5,886 bases of DNA from Spirochaetia bacterium UBA5368 (GTDB taxonomy: Bacteria > Spirochaetota > UBA4802 > UBA5368), in assembly GCA_002407865.1 (NCBI GenBank), contig DHPI01000086.1, positions 52,400 through 58,285 on the forward strand. The letters are read 5' to 3'. Below, piece by piece: positions 1 to 5,695 of the stretch (positions are counted from its first letter, which is position 1; every line of letters starts with the position of its first letter). A program made the position numbers and the translations under genes. The notes below the pieces were generated by a model, which was not told where the DNA came from, did no database searches, and was given only the letters and a program-made list of their open reading frames with translations.

Positions 1-116
1 AGCGCCTGATTTCGATGGGATATCCCCGGCATATCTATGTGCTGGCGGAGGGGTTTGCGGGATGGCGGGAGAAACGCCTGCCGCTGGAAGCCGGAGAGGA
101 GCATGATGGGGAGTAA
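1..116 (+). CDS. Rhodanese-like domain protein, C-terminal end (partial)
   Basis: Only the last 37 codons are in the window, read in the frame starting at base 3 and ending at TAA 114-116. The visible peptide contains GYPRHIYVLAEGFAGW followed by LPLE. This matches the closing part of rhodanese domains, where a 'GY..VY.L.GG..GW' block forms the last strand and helix and an LPLE-like tail follows. The catalytic cysteine loop would lie upstream of the window, so I cannot say whether this is an active sulfurtransferase or a cysteine-less relative. The usual second G of GG is replaced (AEGF rather than GGF), which is a mild deviation. Rhodaneses carry sulfane sulfur on a cysteine persulfide. The next gene starts 3 bases after this stop, and its ribosome-binding site (GGGGAG, 108-113) lies inside this gene, so the two are probably translationally linked. 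Confidence 0.75.
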   Translation, partial: RLISMGYPRHIYVLAEGFAGWREKRLPLEAGEEHDGE

Positions 117-119
117 GCC

Positions 120-620
120 ATGGAATCGGTAATCAATTTTTTTCGTGACACCGCATACGGCAATCGCTTCAGCGCGTGTGTGCGTGTTTTACTCGGAGCG
201 CTTCTTGCGTATGGGGGATTCTTCAAACTGCTCGATATCGAGTCGTTCGGGGGTGTGATACGAATGTACGATATGCTTCCGGAGGCGTTTGCGCCGCACG
301 CCGCGATTGTGCTGCCTCCCCTGGAGGTGCTGCTGGGTATCATGCTTGTGGTCGGATATAAAACCAGGGCGGCGAGCCTGCTGTCGATGATACTGATGGG
401 CGTCTTCGCCGTGGCGATTGCCGTGAATGCGGCGCGCGGCGCTTCGTTCGATTGCGGCTGTCTTGAGCTTGGAAGGTTCGGGATCAGCGAAAATATCAGC
501 ATGACGCTTGCCGCCAGGAATATAGTGCTGATACTCGCGTTCCTGCTTGTGTTTAACCTGAGAAAAAATGTGTTGTCGATCGACGCGCGCATCGAACGCG
601 GAACGTTGCGCGATATCTGA
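120..620 (+). CDS. MauE/DoxX-family four-helix redox-associated membrane protein
   Basis: A 166-residue inner-membrane protein with four hydrophobic segments at about residues 17-37, 59-79, 84-104 and 128-147. The first segment is followed by a G-x-x-K-x-x-D pattern (residues 33-39), and the third by DCGC at 111-114; both are typical of the MauE branch of the DoxX-like superfamily. In methylamine-utilising bacteria MauE acts with the thioredoxin-like MauD in maturing a disulfide-rich periplasmic enzyme; other DoxX relatives serve thiosulfate:quinone oxidoreductases. No mau genes are visible here, so a general thiol or sulfur redox role is inferred, consistent with the rhodanese just upstream. 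The ATG at 120 is preceded by GGGGAG (108-113) with 6 bases of spacing, a good start. The length is normal for the family. The specific substrate is unknown. It could equally be filed simply as DoxX. Confidence 0.8.
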   Translation: MESVINFFRDTAYGNRFSACVRVLLGALLAYGGFFKLLDIESFGGVIRMYDMLPEAFAPHAAIVLPPLEVLLGIMLVVGYKTRAASLLSMILMGVFAVAIAVNAARGASFDCGCLELGRFGISENISMTLAARNIVLILAFLLVFNLRKNVLSIDARIERGTLRDI

Positions 621-629
621 GAAGGCACT

Positions 630-2231
630 ATGATTGCACAGGTGCTTGGCGGCATAGGCATTTTCCTGATCGGCATGATTCTGATGACCGACGGTCTTAA
701 ATCGCTGGGCGGAGACGCCCTGCGGAGGGCTCTCACGCGGTTTACTGGGGGGACGGTGCAATCCATCATTTCTGGATTTGCTGTCACCTCTCTGGTGCAG
801 GCGTCGAGCGCCACCATCCTCGCAACGATCGGCTTTGTATCCGCGGGGCTCATAACGTTTACGCAGGCCATCGCGATCGTATTCGGCGCGAATCTGGGGA
901 CCACCACCATCGGCTGGCTGGTGTCGCTGCTTGGTTTTAAGTTTCACGTCGAGCTTGTCGCGATGCCGATGGCGGGTATCGGCGCGTTAATGATGCTGCT
1001 TGCGCGCGGCAGAAAGGCCTCTGCGGGAATGGTCATTGCCGGATTTGGCCTCCTGTTCATCGGCATTGCCACGCTGCAATCGGGGATGAAACATCTTACC
1101 GACAACGTCGATATCACCACATTTCCCGATGCGGGATGGTACGGCAGGGTTGTGCTTATCGCCGTCGGAATTTTAATGACAATCCTGATGCAGTCGTCGA
1201 CAGCGGCGCTCGTAACCACGCTCGCGGCGCTGTATACCGGCAATCTTACCCTGGCGCAGGCCGCCGCGCTTGTGATAGGACAGAGTATCGGTAAAACGTC
1301 GACAGCGGTTATTGCGACAATCGGCGCGTCGGTCCAGGCCAGGCGCGCCGCTCTGGTGCATATAATTTTCAATTGCGTCACGGGATTCGTTGTCTATTTT
1401 CTGTTTGCGCCCTTTCTCAATACGACCACATGGCTCTGCTCGCTTGCGGGCATCCATGATCCTTCTGTGGCGCTGTCGGGATTTTTTACGCTCTATAATC
1501 TTTTCGGCATCGTTTTGCTTTCCCCGTTCATCTCGCATATCGGGGCTCTGATAGAGCGCTATATTCCCGAGCGCGGCTCGGCGCTGACGCGTAATCTTGA
1601 CGATTCTGTGACGAAGGTGGCGCCTGTCGCGGTCGAAACGGCGCGCCGTACGGTGATTGGTATCGCGGCGCTTGTGATGGGATCGCTTCGCAGACTTGTG
1701 CTTGCCGAGGTTACCTACAGGGATATTGCCGATGATATTGAAGGAGCGCAGACCGCCTTAGCCGAAACGGGAAGATTTCTCGGGAAAGTCAGTTCGGAAT
1801 CCGCGTCGGCGGAGGTGCACCACCAGCACATATCGGTGCTGCACGCAATCGACCATCTTGAGCGGCTGACCGATGCGTGCAAAGAGATAGAGGAGGTGCG
1901 CACCGTAGCGCATATCGAAGAATTACGCGCCATTGCCCTTGAAAAGCTTGACCAGCTTGATGATGTAGTGAAATGGCTGCAGGGCCGTTCTTTTGAACCG
2001 CCGGTACGCATCGTGGAGGCCATGTCACGATCGATTGCCGGCATACGGCAGACGCAGCGCGTCGAGGTGCTCGAGCTCACGGCGCGGGGCGGAATTGACC
2101 CGAACCTCGCTATGGGAAAACTTGAAGCGATGCGCTGGCTTGACCGGCTGGTGTATCATATCTGGCGTGCGGTCTACCACCTCGGCGACAGGCTGCAAGA
2201 GCAGGTGCAACTGCCCCGGGACAGGCGATAA
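630..2231 (+). CDS. Na+/phosphate cotransporter family protein with C-terminal PhoU-like domain
   Basis: A 533-residue membrane protein of the NptA/PNaS (SLC34-like) family. The N-terminal 310 residues contain two inverted Na/Pi cotransporter repeats. The first carries QASSAT (57-62) and GANLGTT (86-92). The second carries QSSTAA (188-193), GQSIGKT (217-223) and an ARRAALVHIIFN segment (237-248). The paired Q-S-S motifs are the substrate and sodium-binding signature of the family. Residues from about 340 to 530 are charged and helical with an H-x-L-x-x-I-D-H-L-E-R-L pattern, as in PhoU-like tails of bacterial members. The expected role is sodium-driven phosphate uptake or efflux at the inner membrane; the direction cannot be read from sequence. 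The start at 630 has GAAGG at 621-625 and lies 9 bases after the MauE-like gene, so the two are probably co-transcribed. In the second repeat the usual G-x-N-I-G-T-T reads GQSIGKT, an unusual change. Confidence 0.9.
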   Translation: MIAQVLGGIGIFLIGMILMTDGLKSLGGDALRRALTRFTGGTVQSIISGFAVTSLVQASSATILATIGFVSAGLITFTQAIAIVFGANLGTTTIGWLVSLLGFKFHVELVAMPMAGIGALMMLLARGRKASAGMVIAGFGLLFIGIATLQSGMKHLTDNVDITTFPDAGWYGRVVLIAVGILMTILMQSSTAALVTTLAALYTGNLTLAQAAALVIGQSIGKTSTAVIATIGASVQARRAALVHIIFNCVTGFVVYFLFAPFLNTTTWLCSLAGIHDPSVALSGFFTLYNLFGIVLLSPFISHIGALIERYIPERGSALTRNLDDSVTKVAPVAVETARRTVIGIAALVMGSLRRLVLAEVTYRDIADDIEGAQTALAETGRFLGKVSSESASAEVHHQHISVLHAIDHLERLTDACKEIEEVRTVAHIEELRAIALEKLDQLDDVVKWLQGRSFEPPVRIVEAMSRSIAGIRQTQRVEVLELTARGGIDPNLAMGKLEAMRWLDRLVYHIWRAVYHLGDRLQEQVQLPRDRR

Positions 2232-2234
2232 CGG

Positions 2235-2996
2235 TTATGCCAGCCGGCGCTGTGCGGCGCTCTCGGTCATCCCGTCCACTTCTTCTTGAAGCAGTACTAT
2301 CCGCGCGCGAAGGTCGTTCATAAGGTCATCGAGCCTCTCGACGGAGTATCCGGCAGTGGGCATTTCCTTTCCTATTTTTACAATCACATTGCTTGGATAG
2401 ATTAACGGCGTGTCGGGTTTGAGTATGTTGTACGATCCTTTTATGTATATGGGTACGATCGGTACGCCCGTTTGCACGCAGAGATGAAAGAGCCCTTTCT
2501 TGAATTGCTGCAGTTCACCGGTTCGGCTGCGGGTTCCTTCAGGGAATATCATTATGCGGCGCCCCTGTTTTACTTTTTCCGCCGCCTCGTTCATGCTGTT
2601 GATCGCCTTTTCCCTGTTGCCGCGGTCCACCGATATGTACCCGTTCAGCTTCATATGCCATCCCATGAATGGAATCTTAAAAAGCACGGCCTTGGCGACC
2701 CATCCGAACTTGACAGGTATGACTGAATTCAATATGAAAATATCGAAATGGCTGGAATGGTTTGATGCGAAAATTTGCACTCTGCCGGGATCGATATTTC
2801 CGATGCCTTCTGTGCGGACCCTGATTCGGCAGACAAAGAGAATGCTTTTTGACCATGCGCGCATGCAGAAATGAGCCATCCTTCCTCCGGGGCTGTAGAT
2901 GATCGATGTGATCGATACCGTTCCCCAGAAAACTGTGTCGAGAAGAATGAAAATCCAGCATGCAAGGGAATTGAGTATCGCGAGAATATCCTTCAT
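2235..2996 (-). CDS. plsC: 1-acyl-sn-glycerol-3-phosphate acyltransferase (PlsC family)
   Basis: A 253-residue acyltransferase that transfers a fatty-acyl group to lysophosphatidic acid to give phosphatidic acid, the second acylation in phospholipid synthesis at the inner membrane. All four family blocks are visible: the catalytic NHSSHFD (H80-x4-D85), the GWVAK..LFKIPFMGW region (98-113), FPEGTRSR (151-158) for glycerol-3-phosphate binding, and GVPIVPIYIKGS (177-188). The hydrophobic N-terminus (about 4-36) should anchor it in the membrane. I place the start at ATG 2996 (protein MKDILAIL) because AGGAGGA at 3011-3005 sits 8 bases upstream; the frame also runs open to an upstream ATG at 3056, but the extra 20 residues look non-coding. 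The stop lies 3 bases from that of the convergent phosphate-transporter gene. Substrate preference within the PlsC superfamily cannot be told from motifs alone. Confidence 0.92.
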   Translation of the reverse strand: MKDILAILNSLACWIFILLDTVFWGTVSITSIIYSPGGRMAHFCMRAWSKSILFVCRIRVRTEGIGNIDPGRVQIFASNHSSHFDIFILNSVIPVKFGWVAKAVLFKIPFMGWHMKLNGYISVDRGNREKAINSMNEAAEKVKQGRRIMIFPEGTRSRTGELQQFKKGLFHLCVQTGVPIVPIYIKGSYNILKPDTPLIYPSNVIVKIGKEMPTAGYSVERLDDLMNDLRARIVLLQEEVDGMTESAAQRRLA

Positions 2997-3004
2997 TATC
3001 AAGT

Positions 3005-3011
3005 TCCTCCT
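3005..3011 (-). promoter_or_regulatory. Strong ribosome-binding site fixing the plsC start
   Basis: On the minus strand this reads AGGAGGA, a near-perfect anti-Shine-Dalgarno match, followed after 8 bases by ATG at 2996. It decides in favour of the 253-residue protein over the longer in-frame reading that begins at 3056. Confidence 0.85.
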
Positions 3012-3038
3012 GGGGCCGAAAGTGCGGTCTCCGGGCGC

Positions 3039-3052
3039 GCACCGGCCGGTGC
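3039..3052. repeat. 14-bp perfect palindrome in the plsC leader
   Basis: GCACCGGCCGGTGC is its own reverse complement with no spacer. It lies between the proposed plsC transcription start (near 3081) and the plsC ribosome-binding site, so it falls in the predicted 5' untranslated leader. It could be a dimeric regulator's operator. As RNA it would need to open a few central bases to form a hairpin. It is GC-rich, in contrast to the AT-rich promoter next to it. The sequence fact is certain; any function is inference. Confidence 0.5.
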
Positions 3053-3071
3053 TCAATAATTACTCAAATCA

Positions 3072-3081
3072 TTTTCGAAAA
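3072..3081. repeat. 10-bp perfect palindrome TTTTCGAAAA at the predicted plsC transcription start
   Basis: A perfect palindrome located just downstream of the candidate -10 element (3088-3093) on the minus strand, roughly covering the expected start point of transcription. Its position would suit a repressor site, but a palindrome this short in AT-rich DNA can arise by chance. Confidence 0.3.
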
Positions 3082-3087
3082 CGTGTT

Positions 3088-3117
3088 GATATATTGCCAA
3101 TTCGAGAAATTTGTCAA
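3088..3117 (-). promoter_or_regulatory. Candidate sigma-70-type promoter for plsC
   Basis: Read on the minus strand, a perfect TTGACA -35 box (3117-3112) is followed after 18 bases by TATATC (3093-3088), which matches TATAAT at four positions, including its first four bases. It is the best promoter match I found in the window and sits in an AT-rich stretch. It would give a leader of about 85 bases before the plsC ATG at 2996. Confidence 0.6.
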
Positions 3118-3145
3118 TTACATTTCCCTGACAAACGGCCATAGT

Positions 3146-3180
3146 CGCAGGAAACGCTTTTTACTTGCGTTTGCCCTGCG
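3146..3180 (+). promoter_or_regulatory. Bulged 12-bp hairpin in the leader of the HI0933-family flavoprotein gene
   Basis: The left arm CGCAGGAAACGC (3146-3157) pairs completely with GCGTTT (3167-3172) and CCTGCG (3175-3180). This leaves a 2-base GC bulge (3173-3174) and a 9-base T-rich loop (3158-3166). It ends 21 bases before the GGAG ribosome-binding site (3202-3205) of the gene starting at 3212. No T-run follows on either strand, so it does not look like an intrinsic terminator. It could be a 5'-leader structure affecting translation or RNA stability, or an operator-like inverted repeat. Confidence 0.5.
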
Positions 3181-3211
3181 GCGGTAGTAGGCAGGTACTC
3201 TGGAGAATGAA

Positions 3212-4438
3212 ATGAGAAAAAGCAAAAAAACTGTCGCGGTCATCGGCGGCGGTGCATCCGGGCTGGTGGCGGCGTTGTTCGCGGCCGACGCCGGATGCAG
3301 TGTTGTGCTGTTTGAAAAACAGAAGGCGCTTGGGCGCAAACTACGGATTACCGGTAACGGGCGCTGTAACATTACAAACAGGGATATCGACGCCACCCAT
3401 TACCATGGGCACAATCCCATGTTTGTGAAGAATATATTTGCGCGTTTCGGACTCGACGCCACGATCGATTTTTTCGAATCGATCGGCATACCCTTTTGCG
3501 AGGGAGAAGGAGGCCGCCTGTATCCGGCGTCACTGCAGGCGTCATCAGTGGTGAAGATTCTGGAATACGAGGCGCGCAGGCGCGGGGTCGATGTGCTGCT
3601 TCACCGCAAGGTCGACAGGATTGAGGTGTCTGGAGGCGGGGTGCGCCTGATTACCGCGGGAAAAGAGGAATTCGACGTCGATTCGGCCGTCCTTGCCGCG
3701 GGGAGTTGCGCCTATTCGCCTCTGGGCGCGTCGCGAAGCGGATACGAGCTTGCGATATCGCTTGGCCACCGGGTATACGAGCCTTTTCCTTCGATACTCC
3801 CGCTCACTATCCCCTTGAAAGCGCTGCACCGTCTCGAAGGGATAAAATGGGACTGCCGGTTGAGCGCTATCCTTGATGGTAAAATAATTGCGCAGTCCGA
3901 GGAAGAAACGCTTTTTACCCGGTATGGCATTTCCGGGCCCGCCGCGCTCGAGATCTCACGCGCCGTGAACGAGGCCATGACGCGGGGCGCGATACCGGAG
4001 GTGAATATCGATTTTTTCCCGCGCATGGATTCGAATGCGCTTATGTCGTTGCTTGATTCACTCTGGGACGATGGCGACAGGCCGATCGGTTTCAGCCTGC
4101 TGGGCATACTCAAAGAGCGCATGCCCGCTGTTGTGCTTCACGTTATTGGTATCGATACGGAGATGCCGGTGCGTGCTGCAACGGCAGCCCAGAGGAGCGC
4201 TATTGCCGCCGCATTGAAAGATTTTCGAGTTGTTCCGGGAGAGCCGCGGGGCTTTGGCGAGGCGGTCGTCGCGGCGGGCGGCGTTGATGTCGATCAAATT
4301 CATCCGGCGACAATGGAGTCAAAAATCGCCCGCGGCGTGCACATTACAGGCGAGCTGCTCGACATCGACGGTGATAGCGGCGGCTATAATCTCCAGTTTG
4401 CATGGAGCACCGGCGCGATCGCGGGCATGGCCCAGTAA
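3212..4438 (+). CDS. NAD(P)/FAD-dependent oxidoreductase, HI0933/YhiN/BaiN family
   Basis: A 408-residue flavoprotein, close to the usual length for the family. The N-terminus has a Rossmann FAD-binding fold: VAVIGGGASG (8-17) with acidic E35 ending the second strand. It is followed by the family hallmark GRKLRITGNGRCNITN (41-56). Further matching blocks are TRYGISGPAALEIS (236-249) in the inserted domain, AAGGV (354-358), and the C-terminal GELLDIDGDSGGYNLQ (380-395), which closes on the flavin. Members include E. coli YhiN and the clostridial bile-acid enzyme BaiN; the physiological substrate of most members, including this one, is unknown. The ATG at 3212 is preceded by GGAG (3202-3205). 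It is divergent from plsC and convergent with the DUF493 gene, so it is probably transcribed alone, from a promoter I could not identify clearly. Confidence 0.92.
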   Translation: MRKSKKTVAVIGGGASGLVAALFAADAGCSVVLFEKQKALGRKLRITGNGRCNITNRDIDATHYHGHNPMFVKNIFARFGLDATIDFFESIGIPFCEGEGGRLYPASLQASSVVKILEYEARRRGVDVLLHRKVDRIEVSGGGVRLITAGKEEFDVDSAVLAAGSCAYSPLGASRSGYELAISLGHRVYEPFPSILPLTIPLKALHRLEGIKWDCRLSAILDGKIIAQSEEETLFTRYGISGPAALEISRAVNEAMTRGAIPEVNIDFFPRMDSNALMSLLDSLWDDGDRPIGFSLLGILKERMPAVVLHVIGIDTEMPVRAATAAQRSAIAAALKDFRVVPGEPRGFGEAVVAAGGVDVDQIHPATMESKIARGVHITGELLDIDGDSGGYNLQFAWSTGAIAGMAQ

Positions 4439-4457
4439 GTGCGCGGATTGCAGCCGG

Positions 4458-4718
4458 TTAAAACATTGCAGTGAAGCCTTTAAGCGTTGTGAGCCTGCCG
4501 CATACTGTATTCAATACCCCCTCTTCAGGAAACACCGCGGTAATGGTATATGAAATATATGTGCTGTTTTTACTTGTGCGCGCGCTGATGTCGGCGCTGA
4601 TTGCATGTTCGGCAAGTATGTTTTTCAGCGTTTCCATCAGGTATGGAAGATTTCGATATACCGCCTTGAACGTAATTTCGGTGGGAAATTCGGGAACTTT
4701 CTTTTCAGATGCTTTCAT
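4458..4718 (-). CDS. DUF493 (YbeD-like) small protein
   Basis: An 86-residue protein of the right length for DUF493, the family of E. coli YbeD, which has a small ferredoxin-like (ACT-like) alpha-beta fold. Features that fit are the EFPTEITFKAV opening (10-20), a helix around LPYLMETLKNILAEHA (24-39), SKNSTYISYTITAVF (49-63) corresponding to the family's 'S..GkY.S.t' strand, and a final helix-strand ending KGFTAMF. The function is not established; in some genomes relatives lie next to lipoate synthesis genes, but none is here. The ATG at 4718 is the only plausible start, since there is no in-frame ATG, GTG or TTG before the upstream stop. No strong ribosome-binding site precedes it, which fits translation coupled to an upstream gene. 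The stop is 19 bases from that of the flavoprotein gene. The assignment rests on short motifs and length. Confidence 0.7.
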   Translation of the reverse strand: MKASEKKVPEFPTEITFKAVYRNLPYLMETLKNILAEHAISADISARTSKNSTYISYTITAVFPEEGVLNTVCGRLTTLKGFTAMF

Positions 4719-5031
4719 GTACGATACCGTTATCCAGAGATATATCAGCCCCTCTGTCGTGGCCTCTGTATGTTACTGTAGCATGAGACGGCGGCCTTGA
4801 CGTTTATTTCCCACGTAAAAATATATTCGGGCTTTGCGTCGTATCGTGTAAAATATAGCGAATGGCCGTCCTGCGTGCAATCATAATTTAGCCGCCTGCC
4901 GCCGCTTTTTACTTTGACATAATAAAAAAAATGTGAGATGCGTTGAGAGCGCAGATACGTAATCATGCCGAATGAATGGCATCGTGGGGTGTTGCAATCC
5001 CATAACACTCTGAGAACAATGCGGGGGTGGT
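4719..5031. other. Divergent interval between the DUF493 and peroxiredoxin genes
   Basis: This 313-base stretch separates a minus-strand gene from a plus-strand gene and should carry promoters for both. It is more AT-rich than its neighbours. I see a plus-strand TTGACA (4914-4919) followed by an eight-A run, but no convincing -10 box at the right distance, and no clear PerR- or OxyR-like inverted repeat ahead of the peroxiredoxin gene. Most of it is spanned by one open minus-strand frame (4745-5008), described separately. No RNA gene or repeat was recognised. Confidence 0.5.
4745..5008 (-). CDS. Unrecognised small ORF, possibly a gene or gene remnant
   Basis: An open frame of 87 codons that I cannot assign to any family. 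Its last two-thirds read like coding sequence, with alternating polar and aromatic residues suggesting beta strands (for example HFFYYVKVKSGG, then HSLYFTRYDAKPEYIFTWEI, then VKAAVSC). The first 20 or so residues look random. The ATG at 5008 has no visible ribosome-binding site; ATG 4966 (MITYLRSQ) is an alternative start and is no better supported. It points the same way as the DUF493 gene and stops 26 bases before that gene's start, an operon-like arrangement. No signal peptide or transmembrane segment stands out. It may be a real lineage-specific protein, the decayed end of a former gene, or a chance frame in a promoter region. Confidence 0.3.
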   Translation of the reverse strand: MLWDCNTPRCHSFGMITYLRSQRISHFFYYVKVKSGGRRLNYDCTQDGHSLYFTRYDAKPEYIFTWEINVKAAVSCYSNIQRPRQRG

Positions 5032-5691
5032 ATGAAGAATAGTGTATATGCGTGTATCAGATGCGCGTGTGCGGTATGGCTGGGTGTCATGGCCATGGAA
5101 TATGGCGCATTGGGGGCGGAATGCCGGCCGAAAACCGCATACGGGAATCCGCCTGTTATCGGTTTGAAAATACCAGAGGCGGAGCTTGACGCATATTACA
5201 GGGGTGAGATAAAGAAAATACGGTTGTCCGATTACAGGGGCAAATGGCTTGTGCTGTTTTTTTATCCTGCGGATTTTACGTTTGTATGCCCCACGGAACT
5301 GAAGGAGATGTCGGCATATTATGACAAATTTAGAAAGGCGGGCGCCGAAGTGCTGAGCGTCAGCACAGACTCGGTGTATGTTCACCGTGCCTGGGCCGAG
5401 CATAACGAGGATATCAGGAAGATCGCGTATCCCATGCTTTCCGACCGACCGGGCAAACTCTCCCGGGCGATGGGCGTGTATGTCGAAGAGCGTGGCGTCG
5501 CACTGCGCGCGTCGTTTGTCGTGGACCCCGACGGTAAAATAATTGCGTGCGAAATTCACGATGAGAGCATAGGCAGAAGCGCCTCCGAGCTGCTCCGCAA
5601 ACTCGATGCCGCCATAGCCCAGCGTGAGAGTGATGGGGGATTCTGCCCCGCAAACTGGAACGCCGGTGACGCGCTGATCAAACCGAAATGA
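5032..5691 (+). CDS. ahpC: AhpC-type 2-Cys peroxiredoxin with putative export signal
   Basis: A 219-residue thiol peroxidase that reduces hydrogen peroxide and organic hydroperoxides. The active-site motif FFYPADFTFVCPTEL (76-90) holds the peroxidatic C86 with P79 and T83. The catalytic arginine is R159 in LRASFVVDPDG, and the resolving cysteine is C205 in FCPANW, so it is a typical 2-Cys AhpC/Prx1 member. Segments such as HRAWAEHN, YPMLSD and IGRSASELLRKLDAA follow AhpC closely. Unlike standard AhpC (about 187 residues, cytosolic), it has some 30 extra N-terminal residues resembling a signal peptide: a basic start with K2 and R10, a hydrophobic stretch around 12-22, and a possible cleavage after ALGA (26-29). 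ATG 5032 follows GGGGGTGG (5023-5030). Starts at M20 or M22 would give a cytosolic form but lack a good ribosome-binding site. No AhpF or thioredoxin gene is adjacent, so the reductant is unknown. Confidence 0.9.
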   Translation: MKNSVYACIRCACAVWLGVMAMEYGALGAECRPKTAYGNPPVIGLKIPEAELDAYYRGEIKKIRLSDYRGKWLVLFFYPADFTFVCPTELKEMSAYYDKFRKAGAEVLSVSTDSVYVHRAWAEHNEDIRKIAYPMLSDRPGKLSRAMGVYVEERGVALRASFVVDPDGKIIACEIHDESIGRSASELLRKLDAAIAQRESDGGFCPANWNAGDALIKPK

Positions 5692-5695
5692 AATT

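Noticed and set aside
35..947. Long minus-strand open frames opposite the MauE-like and transporter genes
   Set aside because: Their translations are low-complexity, rich in serine, arginine and proline, without family motifs. They are antisense to two well-supported genes and look like GC-driven shadows.
2241..2266. GGCGCT repeat near the plsC 3' end as a bidirectional terminator
   Set aside because: The two copies are direct, not inverted, repeats, lie in coding sequence, and are not followed by a T-run.
2854..2865. 12-bp palindrome CATGCGCGCATG
   Set aside because: It lies inside the plsC coding region and is explained by ordinary codons for the HFCMRAW segment; nothing around it suggests a site.
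2997..3056. Longer in-frame start for the plsC product, adding 20 residues
   Set aside because: The AGGAGGA ribosome-binding site at 3005-3011 lies inside the extension and serves the ATG at 2996. The extra residues are proline- and arginine-rich and unlike PlsC N-termini.
3118..3396. Minus-strand frame over the start of the flavoprotein gene
   Set aside because: It overlaps the strongly supported Rossmann-fold N-terminus in antisense and has no recognisable motif. Its basic C-terminal tail comes from the leader hairpin region.
3877..3893. Shared 15-base string GGTAAAATAATTGCG in the flavoprotein and peroxiredoxin (near 5534) genes
   Set aside because: Both copies encode the common beta-turn peptide DGKIIA with the same codons. 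There is no flanking similarity, so a duplicated element is unlikely.
4395..4480. Possible terminator between the flavoprotein and DUF493 genes
   Set aside because: There are short self-complementary pieces such as GCGATCGC, but no stem of useful length followed by a T-run on either strand.
4914..4942. Plus-strand TTGACA as a peroxiredoxin promoter
   Set aside because: The -35 box is perfect, but at 16-18 bases downstream there is only GATGCG-like sequence. Without a -10 match I do not annotate it as a promoter.
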